A stretch of DNA of 64,000 nucleotides from Rhodospirillales bacterium (lineage in GTDB: Bacteria > Pseudomonadota > Alphaproteobacteria > Rhodospirillales > Casp-alpha2), in the NCBI GenBank assembly GCA_017640505.1, contig JAEPQO010000002.1:124001-188000 (forward strand). The letters are read 5' to 3'. The first letter of the stretch is position 1. The number at the start of each line of letters is the position of its first letter. The notes beneath the pieces were generated by a model that worked only from the letters and a program-made list of their open reading frames with translations, was not told the origin of the DNA and ran no database searches. Positions 33,902-42,681 of the stretch are shown here, piece by piece. Made by a program: the position numbers and the translations under genes.

Positions 33902-33903
33902 AA

Positions 33904-34605
33904 ATGCACATCCACCTCGTTCACGCGCACCCCGATTCCGCCTCCTTCACTGCCGCGATGCGCGACATGATCGTCGAAACGGCGACCGGCATCGGGCACA
34001 CGGTCACCGTTTCCGACCTCTACAAGATGAACTTCAACCCGGTGCTGTCGGCGGCGGATTTCGGCGAGCGGCGCGACCCCGACCACCTGACGTATGCGCT
34101 GGAGCAGCGCCACAACTGGAAGCAAAACACCCTCGCCCCGGATATCGCGTCGGAAATCGCGCGCGTGCTGGCCGCCGACGTGCTGGCGTTCACGTTTCCA
34201 CTGCACTGGTTCGGCACGCCGGCGATCCTCAAGGGCTGGATCGAGCGCGTGTTCATCTCCGGCCCGTTCTATGGCGGCAAACGCGTCTATGGCGCGGGCG
34301 GTCTTGCGGGCAAGCGCGCGTTCGCGGCGTTCGGCCTCGGCGGGCGGCCGCATATGTTCGGGCCCGGGTCGATCCATGGGCCGCTGGTCGACGGTATGAT
34401 GAAGCACTTCTTCCAGGGAACGCTAGGCTACGTCGGGCTCCGGGTCCTGGAACCGTTCATCGCCTGGCATGTGCCCTACGTCGCCGAGGACGACCGCACG
34501 CTGATGTTGGCCGATCTCGCGCAGTATGTCCGCACGCTGGACGATCAACCCGTGCTCGAGATGCCGGACCTGGCCAGCTTCGACGAGACATTTGGACCAA
34601 AGTAA
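33904..34605 (+). CDS. NAD(P)H:quinone oxidoreductase-like flavodoxin-fold protein
   Basis: 233 aa from the ATG at 33904, 2 bases after the TetR stop. Flavodoxin_2 features: MHIHLVHAHPDSASFTAAM at the FMN/FAD phosphate site, DVLAFTFPLHWFGTPAILKGWIERVF as the classical ring-binding segment, and YGGKRVYGAGGLAGKRAFAAFGLGG. Reduces quinones or similar electrophiles by two electrons. Physiological substrate inferred from nothing more than the TetR pairing. Confidence 0.88.
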   Translation: MHIHLVHAHPDSASFTAAMRDMIVETATGIGHTVTVSDLYKMNFNPVLSAADFGERRDPDHLTYALEQRHNWKQNTLAPDIASEIARVLAADVLAFTFPLHWFGTPAILKGWIERVFISGPFYGGKRVYGAGGLAGKRAFAAFGLGGRPHMFGPGSIHGPLVDGMMKHFFQGTLGYVGLRVLEPFIAWHVPYVAEDDRTLMLADLAQYVRTLDDQPVLEMPDLASFDETFGPK

Positions 34606-34677
34606 CCGGTCATGCTTGACCTTCCGGTTACTGGAAGCCCTATCTGATCGTTGATTGCCACTGTCCACGGAAACATC

Positions 34678-36093
34678 ATGCGAAGACGTGACTTCCTCGG
34701 TCTGACCGGCGCTGCGGCGCTTGTGCCCGCGTTTCAGGCCTTGCTGCCGCGCCTCTCATACGCTGACGGCAAGCCGCACCGCACGCTCAGGCCGGGCGTG
34801 GGACGGGCGCCGCTGATGGGGGCTGATAAACCGCCGACCGAGGTCTGGTCCTACAACGACCTGTGCCCGGGGCCGATCATCCGGATTCCGCGCAACCGGG
34901 AAGTTCATGTGCGCGTCGAAAACGCGCTTGCCGAACCGACATCCGTACACTGGCACGGCATCCGCATCGACAACGCCATGGACGGGGTAACCGGTCTGAC
35001 CCAGGATCCGATCGCTCCGGGGGAAAGCTTCGATTATAGGTTCACGTCGCCGGACGCCGGGACCTTCTGGTATCACTCGCACCACCGGTCATGGGAACAG
35101 GTCGGCCGCGGGCTTTACGGGGCGCTGATCGTCGAGGAAGACGACCCCGTCGCGGTCGATCACGACCTGCTGTTCATTGCCGACGACTGGCGGCTCGATG
35201 ACCGGGGCGAGATTTCGCCCGAGTTCGGCGCCCTTCACGACGCGTCGCACGGCGGCCGCCTGGGCAACTGGTTGACGGTCAACGGCGACACCAAACCGGC
35301 GTTCAAGGTCCGGCCCGGTGCGCGGGTGCGGCTGCGCTGCATGTCCGTGACCAACGCGCGGATCATGGCGTTCGCCTTTCCCGGTCTAAAGCCGATGATC
35401 GCGGCCATCGACGGGCAGCCGCTGGAAACGCCGACACCGCTGGGCGATGCACTTGTGCTTGGCTCGGCGCAGCGCGCCGACCTGATCATCGATATCCCGG
35501 TGACGGCGGGAACGCAGTTCGATATCCACGAGGTTTCCGTCGGCGAGCCGATCGATGCCGCGCTGCTGGTCGTCGACGGCGAACCGGTGCGCGAAACGCC
35601 GCTGGCGGAACCGCTGACCTTGCCGGCCAATCCGCTGAATAAAATTAACCTTGATTTGGTTGAACCCCTGCACGTCGATCTGTTGATGGAGGGCGGTGCC
35701 ATGGGCGGCATGCGCCAGGCCATGCACGGCGGGCGGATGTTCGACATGCGCTCGCTGGTCGTCGAAAAGGGCCAGGCCTGGGCGTTCAACGGTATCGCCG
35801 GCAAGACGGACACGCCGCTCGTCTCGGTGCCTGAGGGGCGCACGCTGGTGCTCAACATGATCAACGACACGCGCTGGGCGCACGCGATGCACATGCACGG
35901 CCATCATTTCCGGGTCATCGAGCGCAACGGCCAAAAGGTCACGGGGGCGCCGTGGCGCGACACCGAGCTTGTCGATGCCGGCGAGCGGGTCCGCGTTGCC
36001 TTTGTCGCCGACAATCCGGGCAAGTGGCTGTTCCACTGCCACATGCTGGAACACCACATGGCCGGCATGGGCACGTGGATTTCGGTCGGCTGA
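34678..36093 (+). CDS. Multicopper oxidase with Tat signal
   Basis: 471 aa. The Tat signal is MRRRDFLGLTGAAALVPAFQ. All copper motifs are present: VHWHGIRIDN and FWYHSHHRSWEQ in the first domain, and HAMHMHGHHFRV and FHCHMLEHHMAGMG in the last, the latter with the type 1 Cys and the two flanking His. Similar in length and layout to CueO/CopA-type periplasmic oxidases and to laccase-like enzymes. The His-Met-rich segment AMGGMRQAMHGGRMFDM near residue 345 could bind extra Cu(I). Confidence 0.9.
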   Translation: MRRRDFLGLTGAAALVPAFQALLPRLSYADGKPHRTLRPGVGRAPLMGADKPPTEVWSYNDLCPGPIIRIPRNREVHVRVENALAEPTSVHWHGIRIDNAMDGVTGLTQDPIAPGESFDYRFTSPDAGTFWYHSHHRSWEQVGRGLYGALIVEEDDPVAVDHDLLFIADDWRLDDRGEISPEFGALHDASHGGRLGNWLTVNGDTKPAFKVRPGARVRLRCMSVTNARIMAFAFPGLKPMIAAIDGQPLETPTPLGDALVLGSAQRADLIIDIPVTAGTQFDIHEVSVGEPIDAALLVVDGEPVRETPLAEPLTLPANPLNKINLDLVEPLHVDLLMEGGAMGGMRQAMHGGRMFDMRSLVVEKGQAWAFNGIAGKTDTPLVSVPEGRTLVLNMINDTRWAHAMHMHGHHFRVIERNGQKVTGAPWRDTELVDAGERVRVAFVADNPGKWLFHCHMLEHHMAGMGTWISVG

Positions 36094-36138
36094 TCTGGTC
36101 GCTTGGCCCGAGGGCCGACCCGGATTATCATTCAGCCC

Positions 36139-36780
36139 ATGACCAACAACCTCCCTCGCCGCCCGCTCAAGGCGCTCTGCGCGCTGGCTCTGATCCTTGT
36201 TCTTTCGAGCTGCTATATGCCGATCCGCTTCGATGCCGAGATCGACATCAACCGCACCGGTTACTACGACTTCATCTTTGACGGTTATCTGGCCAAGGTG
36301 CAGCTCTATCAGGACCTGAAAGACGGCAAGATCGGCCGCGACGAGGAAGCCGAGCAGGTCAAGCTGATCAAGGAGGACTTCGGGCGCGACCCGGCGGCGT
36401 CCGAGTTCAAGTACTACGAAAAGGGTCACTTCCATATCGCCTACAAGCGGTCAGGCGATTTGCTGAAGACCAAGACGATGACGTTCTTCCGCCGGAACGA
36501 GTACATCCTCGGCATCAGCTACAACAAGAACACCGGCCAGATCACCATGCTTGGTAAGTCCCTGAAGCGCGATACCAAGGACCGGCTGCGCGCGGCTGGC
36601 CTGGATACGTCGGGCGAACTCAGGCTGTTCACGGACGGCCGCGTCGTCAGCCACAACGCGACGTCTGTGAAGCCGTTCAATTCCAAGGGACCGAATTACA
36701 AGATGTATACCTGGAAGATCCCGAACCTGCTGGCGCCGACGCCGGTTCTGAAGATCCAGATTCACGACCCGCAGTCCTAG
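36139..36780 (+). CDS. Hypothetical lipoprotein
   Basis: 213 aa. The signal peptide ends in the lipobox LVLSSC, so it should be anchored in a membrane by its N-terminal Cys. The mature part alternates charged helices and strands (DAEIDINRTGYYDFIFDGYLAKV, EFKYYEKGHFHIAYKR, FFRRNEYILGISYNKNTGQITML). No family recognised. Follows the multicopper oxidase by 45 bases on the same strand, so it may be co-transcribed. Confidence 0.75.
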   Translation: MTNNLPRRPLKALCALALILVLSSCYMPIRFDAEIDINRTGYYDFIFDGYLAKVQLYQDLKDGKIGRDEEAEQVKLIKEDFGRDPAASEFKYYEKGHFHIAYKRSGDLLKTKTMTFFRRNEYILGISYNKNTGQITMLGKSLKRDTKDRLRAAGLDTSGELRLFTDGRVVSHNATSVKPFNSKGPNYKMYTWKIPNLLAPTPVLKIQIHDPQS

Positions 36781-36805
36781 TTACAGAGCCGTCGCCTCAA
36801 ACGAA

Positions 36806-36831
36806 ACGGCCCCTCCCGCAGGAGAGGCCGT
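36806..36831 (-). terminator. Hairpin between convergent genes
   Basis: An 11-bp stem with one mismatch and a CGCA loop, followed on the minus strand by TTCGTTT. Placed 27 bases after the stop of the minus-strand dehydrogenase gene, so it is probably its intrinsic terminator. Confidence 0.55.
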
Positions 36832-36857
36832 CTCAATGCATTCGATATCCCGAAGAT

Positions 36858-37727
36858 CTATTTGCGTGTCAGGCGGCGGATAAGGCTCGACGTATCCCAG
36901 CGCTTGCCGCCCATGCTGACGACCTCGCCATAGAACTGATCGACCAGCGCCGTCACCGGCAGGAGCGCGCCGTTGTTCTTGGATTCTTCAAGCGCGATGC
37001 CCAGATCCTTGCGCATCCATTCGACCGCGAAGCCGAAATCGAACTTGTCGTCGGCCATCGTGTAGCCGCGGTTTTCCATCTGCCACGATCCGGCGGCACC
37101 CTTGGAAATGCAGTCGACCACCAGCTTGGCATCGAGGCCGGACTTCTGCGCAAACGCAAGACCTTCGGAAAGGCCCTGCACGAGACCGGCGATGCAGATC
37201 TGGTTTACCATCTTGGTCAGCTGCCCGGCGCCCGCCTTGCCCATCAGGGTCACGGCGACGGCATAGCTGTCGATCACCGGCTTGGCGGCGGTGAAGGTTT
37301 TCTTGGTGCCACCGACCATGACGGTCAGCTTGCCGTTCTCGGCACCCGCCTGGCCGCCGGAAACGGGGCCGTCGAGGAAGTTGATGCCCTTCTTCTTGCA
37401 CTCGGCATCGATTTCGCGGGCGACGATGGCCGACGCCGTCGTGTGGTCGCAGTAGGTCGCGCCCTTCTTCATACCGGCAAGGATACCGTCCTTGCCGTAA
37501 ACCACCGAGCGCAGGTCGTCGTCGTTGCCGACGCATGAGAACACGAAATCGGCACCCTTGGCGGCTTCCGCCGGGGTCTTGGCGGCCTTGCCGCCGTATT
37601 CCTTGGCCCACTTCTTGGCCTTCGCGCCGGTGCGGTTATAGACGGTAACGTCGTGGCCGTTGTTTTGCAGGTGGCCGGCCATCGGATAACCCATGACGCC
37701 GAGACCGATGAATGCTGCTTTTGCCAT
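36858..37727 (-). CDS. NAD-binding beta-hydroxyacid dehydrogenase (GarR/HIBADH family)
   Basis: 289 aa from the ATG at 37727. AFIGLGVMGYPMAGHL at the N-terminus, the substrate motif FLDGPVSGGQAGAENGKLTVMVGG, and the catalytic-Lys segment GAGQLTKMVNQICIAGLVQGLSEGL. It is a paralogue of the gene at 6774-7667 and is closer to the tartronate-semialdehyde reductase pattern. Monocistronic. Substrate not determined. Confidence 0.88.
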   Translation of the reverse strand: MAKAAFIGLGVMGYPMAGHLQNNGHDVTVYNRTGAKAKKWAKEYGGKAAKTPAEAAKGADFVFSCVGNDDDLRSVVYGKDGILAGMKKGATYCDHTTASAIVAREIDAECKKKGINFLDGPVSGGQAGAENGKLTVMVGGTKKTFTAAKPVIDSYAVAVTLMGKAGAGQLTKMVNQICIAGLVQGLSEGLAFAQKSGLDAKLVVDCISKGAAGSWQMENRGYTMADDKFDFGFAVEWMRKDLGIALEESKNNGALLPVTALVDQFYGEVVSMGGKRWDTSSLIRRLTRK

Positions 37728-37885
37728 GATGGAATGCCCCCCAGGGAAAGTTTGTGAAAACGGGAAAAATGAAATTGTTAGTCGCAATATAGGGATTGCC
37801 CCGGCGCCCTGCCAACCCCCCACACGGCCGGGATCATCGCGCCCTTAAGACTTGATTGCGGTTCATCGATGGTGGACAAACCCTT

Positions 37886-38935
37886 ATGGTCGCCGAAACG
37901 CTCATTGCACCTGCATTGCCTGCCCATCCGTTTTCGACGGCGGACCTGCCGCCAATTGCGAAACTGGCGCGCGCGGCACATCACCGCTATCGCAAACGCT
38001 GGACGAAGCGCCTCGGCAAGAAGCCGGTCCGGTTCGTTTACGACCTTGCGCAGGATGTCCTGAAACTGGGTGGCCGCGGCCGCGTGACGCTGGCGGCACC
38101 AAACGGCGAACGAACCGGTACGTTCGATGCGCGTCATCCGCACTTTGGCAGCATCTACTTCGGGCACGACGCCGCGGGATATGAACCGGACGTCTCCACC
38201 CTGCTCTCGTCCCTGCTGACCGATTCGCGGACGTTTTTCGACATCGGCGCCAACTGGGGGTATTTCAGTTTCTACGCGGCATCGCTGCCGGGGTTCGAGG
38301 GACCGATCCACAGTTTCGAGCCCGCGCCCGTGACCCGCGCGGACCTGACGGGACTGATCGAGGATTTCGGCCTTGCCGAACGGATTACGGTTCACGGCGT
38401 TGCGCTCTCCGACGCGGAAGGCAGCGCGGTCATGGCGATCCACGACAAGGAAACCGGGCTCAACCGGATTGCCGGTAGCGGCTTCGGGCGCGAGGGGGCG
38501 GGCCGGGTCGAGGTGCCGTTGCATCGCCTGGACGATCTGAATGTGAAACCGGACGTCATCAAGATGGATGTCGAGGATCATGAGTTCGAGGCGTTGTCGG
38601 GCGCGCGGGAAATGTTGGCCGGGCAAAAGCCCTTCATCATTGTCGAAAGCTGGCTGACATACGAGAAGCCGATCCGCACGCTCAGGGCCCTACGGTTACT
38701 GGAAGATGCAGGGTACGTGCTGTTCCAGCCGGCCTGGCAGGTAGAGGCGGACGAAGGGACGGTCATTCTTCCCGACATCGGCGGACGTATGCCGGGTAAC
38801 GGTTGCCGGCTTGCCATTGTGCCGTTCGCGAGCGAACAACGCTTCATGCTGTCGCAGCAGATGAATGTCTTCGCGTGCCATGCGGACCGTCTCGATGACC
38901 TCAAGTCCGGCGGTTTTGCCGTCACCGGGGCGTGA
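37886..38935 (+). CDS. FkbM-family methyltransferase
   Basis: 349 aa from the ATG at 37886; the open frame extends 30 bases further. SAM motif FFDIGANWGYFSFYAA near residue 115, then IHSFEPAPVTRADL and VIKMDVEDHEFEALSGAREML, all typical of FkbM O-methyltransferases that often act on glycans. Four bases before the next gene, a polyprenyl-type membrane glycosyltransferase, so a role in glycan decoration is likely. Confidence 0.85.
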   Translation: MVAETLIAPALPAHPFSTADLPPIAKLARAAHHRYRKRWTKRLGKKPVRFVYDLAQDVLKLGGRGRVTLAAPNGERTGTFDARHPHFGSIYFGHDAAGYEPDVSTLLSSLLTDSRTFFDIGANWGYFSFYAASLPGFEGPIHSFEPAPVTRADLTGLIEDFGLAERITVHGVALSDAEGSAVMAIHDKETGLNRIAGSGFGREGAGRVEVPLHRLDDLNVKPDVIKMDVEDHEFEALSGAREMLAGQKPFIIVESWLTYEKPIRTLRALRLLEDAGYVLFQPAWQVEADEGTVILPDIGGRMPGNGCRLAIVPFASEQRFMLSQQMNVFACHADRLDDLKSGGFAVTGA

Positions 38936-38938
38936 GCA

Positions 38939-40462
38939 ATGGATAAGGCGGCCGGTTCCCTCGGAAAAGCCATCGACCGTGTATTGATCGCCCTTGCGTG
39001 CGTTGCGGTTCTTTACGTCGTCGCGGCAGCGGTCGTTTACGGCATCTATCCTGGATACGTCGACCACGGTGAGCCGATCGTGGCCGCTGCGGCGTTCCGC
39101 ATGCTGGATGGCGCGCTCGTGTACCCGCCGTTCGATGGGCCCGATTTCACCAGTAACATTTACGGGCCGTTCACGTACCTTTTCAATGGGCTCGTCATGG
39201 CCATGTTCGGTGGCACGTCGCTTACCGGCAAGCTTGCCGGTTTGCTGGCGCTGCTGGGTGCGGTCCTCGCCGTTTGGGCGACCTACCGGCATCACGGGCC
39301 GCGGACCCTGGCCCTCGCGCTGCTGATGATCGCCGGTTTTCTGGTGCTGCTCGTGCCGTACTCGATCTGGAACCGTCCCGACCCCTTTCTCGTCGCCGCC
39401 GCGGCAATCGCCGTGTTGGCGGTCCGGTATCCACCAAAGGGCGCGCGCTGGCTCCTGTGGGTGCTGATCGGCGTCATCGGCGGCGTGGCATGCGGTTTGA
39501 AGCTTTATGGGCCGCTTTTCATCGCCCCGCTCGGGCTTTACGTCGCGCTCCGCGACAGAAGTGTCCTGTCGCTGGTCGTCATGACCGCTGCCGGTATCAC
39601 GACCGCGCTGGTGCCGTTCCTGCTGCCGATGTTTCCGCTTGAGAATTACGTCAAATGGTTCGGCATCGTCGCCGAGAAACCGACGGACGGCGAGATGGTC
39701 ACCAAGGCGTTCCGCTACGGTGTATTCTTCCTTTTGCCCGCGCTGGCGCTGCTGATCCGACGCTTCATGAGCTTGTCCCGTATGTCCGAAGCGTTGCAGG
39801 ATCCGGAAACCGTTTATGCCGGTGCGACCGTGATCGGCATGCTTCTTTGCGGCTATGTCGCATCCAAACCCGGTGCCGGCATGTATTACCTTTTGCCGTT
39901 TGCCGCACTATCGATCGACATGGCGGTGCGGTTCGGTGCCTCCTTTCCGGCGGACCGAAACGGCCGCGCGGCCGCCTTCGCTCCTGCGCTGGCCGCGGTT
40001 CTGGCGGCTGTCATGCTGGTGTCGGCGGTCCCGGTGCAGAAGCGGTTTTTCCGCGCCCTCGAATGGGACCGGGTGCAGTCCATCAAGGATGATCTGCTGG
40101 CCATCATGGCGCAGTACCCGGAACGGAAAATCCAGATGGCGGTCGGTTCGTCCATCGGCGGGTATCACAACACGCTACAGAAGACCGAGCTGATTTATGC
40201 CGGTCATCCGTACAACGTGGATTTCGGAGTTATGATCGAAACCAGTTTTCTCGGCATTCCGCTGTCCGACCCGCTGGTTGCAACGATTGCCGCGTGCGAG
40301 ACCGACATCTGGCTTGTACCCGAGGGCGAAGTGCCGCTGAGCCTGAACGGCTATTACGGTAACACGGTGGTCGCCGGCAATTTTCGGGACGCGTTCATGA
40401 CGGCATATGCCAAGGTCGGATCGACGGCCCATTTCGACCTGTGGGCGTGCCGTAAGAACTAG
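38939..40462 (+). CDS. GT-C-like integral membrane glycosyltransferase (GT39/ArnT-like layout)
   Basis: 507 aa with about ten hydrophobic segments. The first extracytoplasmic loop YPGYVDHGEPIVAAAAFRMLDGALVYPPFDGPDF has acidic residues in the place of the catalytic Asp of GT-C enzymes such as ArnT and PMT. A soluble C-terminal region (about 390-507) follows. It would use a lipid-linked sugar at the periplasmic face. Co-directional with the FkbM gene. Donor and acceptor unknown. Confidence 0.7.
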   Translation: MDKAAGSLGKAIDRVLIALACVAVLYVVAAAVVYGIYPGYVDHGEPIVAAAAFRMLDGALVYPPFDGPDFTSNIYGPFTYLFNGLVMAMFGGTSLTGKLAGLLALLGAVLAVWATYRHHGPRTLALALLMIAGFLVLLVPYSIWNRPDPFLVAAAAIAVLAVRYPPKGARWLLWVLIGVIGGVACGLKLYGPLFIAPLGLYVALRDRSVLSLVVMTAAGITTALVPFLLPMFPLENYVKWFGIVAEKPTDGEMVTKAFRYGVFFLLPALALLIRRFMSLSRMSEALQDPETVYAGATVIGMLLCGYVASKPGAGMYYLLPFAALSIDMAVRFGASFPADRNGRAAAFAPALAAVLAAVMLVSAVPVQKRFFRALEWDRVQSIKDDLLAIMAQYPERKIQMAVGSSIGGYHNTLQKTELIYAGHPYNVDFGVMIETSFLGIPLSDPLVATIAACETDIWLVPEGEVPLSLNGYYGNTVVAGNFRDAFMTAYAKVGSTAHFDLWACRKN

Positions 40463-41466
40463 GTGTTTCGCTTGAGACCGATCCAGCGCGCAAAGCAGAG
40501 GAATACTTCGCTCAGGTAATGATCGGTGTTGAAGTTGTCGCGGTCGACGCCGTCGAGCCCGTAGCCCGGGACATCTTCGGGCGGGTGGTAGGTGCCGAAC
40601 AGCTTGTCCCAGATCGTCAGGATCGACATGTTCTTGTTGAAATGGCGGGGTTCGGTCGAGTGGTGAATCCGATGCAGCGCTGGTGTCACGACGATGTATT
40701 CCGTCCATTTCGGCCAGTCGATCTTTGAATGGACCATCGACTGGTAGAACGCGTTGATCCCCATCCACGCGATCAGCACGCTCGGCTCGATCCCGAACAG
40801 CGAGAGCGACGCCGTGGTGTAGACGCGCGCCAGGTAATGATCCAGCGGGTGCGCGCGGAACGGCAGCAGCACGCCGAGATGCTCCGCCGAGTGATGAACC
40901 TTGTGCAGTTCGAAAAACCAGCGCGAGTGCAACAGCCGGTGCGTCCAGTAATTGCAGAACGTGATCGCGAGGACGAGCACGAAGAACTGCACAACCGGAT
41001 GCGTTCCGTGTATCAGGCTGAAATCCAGCCCAAGGGCGGTCATCGCATCGACATGCAAGGCGGTGCCGAGGGTCATCACGAACGTGACCAGCGTGGCGAC
41101 ACCGCTGACCCGAAGAAACAGGTAGAACAGATCGCTCCGGACCGAGCGGTTATCCCCTTCGATCACGAGGAACAGCGTGGAGTCCCGATACCCGAGACCT
41201 ATCGCCTCCACGACCAGGCAGATGACGGCGACGCCGACCATTGCCGTCGGGAACAGTAGAACATGCATGCCGGGCGTCTTGATGCCGAGGAATTCGTATA
41301 CCGGGGCGAGCGTATCGACATAGGGCCCGCCGAAAAACATCAGCCACGGCAACGCCGTGCCGACGATCAGGGAAGCGGCAAGGACGCCGATAAAATTCAA
41401 CAGGCCGCGTTTGCGCAGCTGCACGTGCTCGGCGAACCCTGTCATGGCAATCTGCAATGCGCTCAT
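40459..41466 (-). CDS. Sterol desaturase/fatty acid hydroxylase family protein
   Basis: 335 aa from the ATG at 41466. The di-iron His boxes are present: HRLLHSRWFFELHKVHHSAEH (HxxxH-type plus HxxHH) and HRIHHSTEPRHFNKN downstream, in a protein with four to five membrane segments. Members hydroxylate or desaturate membrane lipids using O2. Converges with and overlaps the previous gene by 4 bases, and is divergent from the methyltransferase gene. Substrate unknown; the neighbourhood suggests an envelope lipid. Confidence 0.88.
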   Translation of the reverse strand: MSALQIAMTGFAEHVQLRKRGLLNFIGVLAASLIVGTALPWLMFFGGPYVDTLAPVYEFLGIKTPGMHVLLFPTAMVGVAVICLVVEAIGLGYRDSTLFLVIEGDNRSVRSDLFYLFLRVSGVATLVTFVMTLGTALHVDAMTALGLDFSLIHGTHPVVQFFVLVLAITFCNYWTHRLLHSRWFFELHKVHHSAEHLGVLLPFRAHPLDHYLARVYTTASLSLFGIEPSVLIAWMGINAFYQSMVHSKIDWPKWTEYIVVTPALHRIHHSTEPRHFNKNMSILTIWDKLFGTYHPPEDVPGYGLDGVDRDNFNTDHYLSEVFLCFARWIGLKRNT

Positions 41467-41623
41467 GTGTCCTCTGCGCCGCCGGGGCGGGTACTCCGGA
41501 AATACCCCAACCAGATAACACCGGTCCGGGATTTGCTCAAGTTGCTCGACATTCCTGCGGGTGTAGGTCATGTTCCGGCGCGTTTTCGCGAAGGAACCGA
41601 TAGTCGGTTGTACGGGGGATATG

Positions 41624-42499
41624 ATGCGCAAATGTAACGCCTGCGGTCATCGTTACGACGAGGAAACCTGGACATGTCCGGCGTGCGGCCACGCACCCGG
41701 TCAGATCGCCGGATTCCCGACGATGGTCGAGGACAGCGGCGTCGAGCACCCGCGCGAATTCGACGAAGAGACCTATCGCCAGATGACGGCCTATGAGGAC
41801 GGCAGCTTCTACATCACCTCGCGGTTCGACCTGATGTACTGGTGTTTCCGGCGCTTTTTCCCGGATACCAAGCGATTCCTCGACTTTGGCGGCGGCACCG
41901 GATTCTGGCTTGAGGCACTTGCCACCCGGCATCCCGAAATCGACCTCTTCGGCAGCGATCTCGCGGTCGAATCGCTGCACAACATGAAGCGGCGGCTGGG
42001 CGACAAGGCGACGATTTTCCATACGGATGCCGAACATCTGCCGTTCGACGCCCATTTCGACCTGATCGGGTCTTTCGACGTGGTCGAGCACATCGAAGAC
42101 GATATCGGCGTCATTGAGCAGTTCCGCCCTGCCCTTCGTGACGGCGGCGGAATCATGCTGACCGTGCCGCAGCACATGTCGCTCTGGTCCGTGCTGGATG
42201 ACAAGACCGGTCACAAGCGCCGATACGTGGGCGACGAGCTCGCGCGCAAAGTCAGGAAGGCCGGCTTCGACGTGTTGCTGGATACCAGTTTCATGGCCTC
42301 GCTGTTCGTGCCGCAGTGGATTTCCCGCCGCTTCATGAGCCAGAGCGCGGACAGCGTCGCGGACACCGAACATTCTCTCCCGGGGCCTCTCAATGCGGCA
42401 TTCCGAGCGGCGCTTGTCGCGGAACTTGCTACGATCAAGGCGGGTGCGAGGTATCCGTTTGGGGGCATGCGAATTGTCGCCGCCCGGAAGCTTTCCTGA
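41624..42499 (+). CDS. SAM-dependent methyltransferase with N-terminal zinc ribbon
   Basis: 291 aa from the second of two tandem ATGs (41621, 41624), 5 bases after a GGGGG tract. The N-terminus holds two CxxC knuckles (CNACGHRYDEETWTCPAC). The class I methyltransferase fold begins near residue 80: FLDFGGGTGFWLEAL, then GSDLAVESL, FDLIGSFDVVEHIEDD and GGGIMLTVPQH. This ribbon-plus-methyltransferase form is frequent in surface-glycan loci. It lies just upstream of the deoxy-sugar cluster and may belong to it. Confidence 0.82.
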   Translation: MRKCNACGHRYDEETWTCPACGHAPGQIAGFPTMVEDSGVEHPREFDEETYRQMTAYEDGSFYITSRFDLMYWCFRRFFPDTKRFLDFGGGTGFWLEALATRHPEIDLFGSDLAVESLHNMKRRLGDKATIFHTDAEHLPFDAHFDLIGSFDVVEHIEDDIGVIEQFRPALRDGGGIMLTVPQHMSLWSVLDDKTGHKRRYVGDELARKVRKAGFDVLLDTSFMASLFVPQWISRRFMSQSADSVADTEHSLPGPLNAAFRAALVAELATIKAGARYPFGGMRIVAARKLS

Positions 42500-42576
42500 C
42501 AACACCTTGCGACATTCGGATAACTCAGGGATTTCCGGGCCTTAGAGGGCGATTAGACCTTGGCCGGGAGGTGCGA

Positions 42577-42636
42577 ATGTTGTATACGCCGGACAATCCT
42601 GAAGGTTCAATTCCGCATGCGTCCGGCATCTGGTGA
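42577..42636 (+). CDS. Candidate 19-aa leader peptide or small ORF
   Basis: Starts with ATG at 42577, preceded by GGGAGG with 6 bases of spacing, the best ribosome-binding site in the 180-base gap before the TPP enzyme gene. Encodes MLYTPDNPEGSIPHASGIW. No codon run that would suggest classic attenuation. Could be a leader peptide for the sugar operon or chance. Confidence 0.3.
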   Translation: MLYTPDNPEGSIPHASGIW

Positions 42637-42681
42637 TCGGTCGGCGGCGCGGGCGAAATCCACGAATGGGGACGAGGGTTT

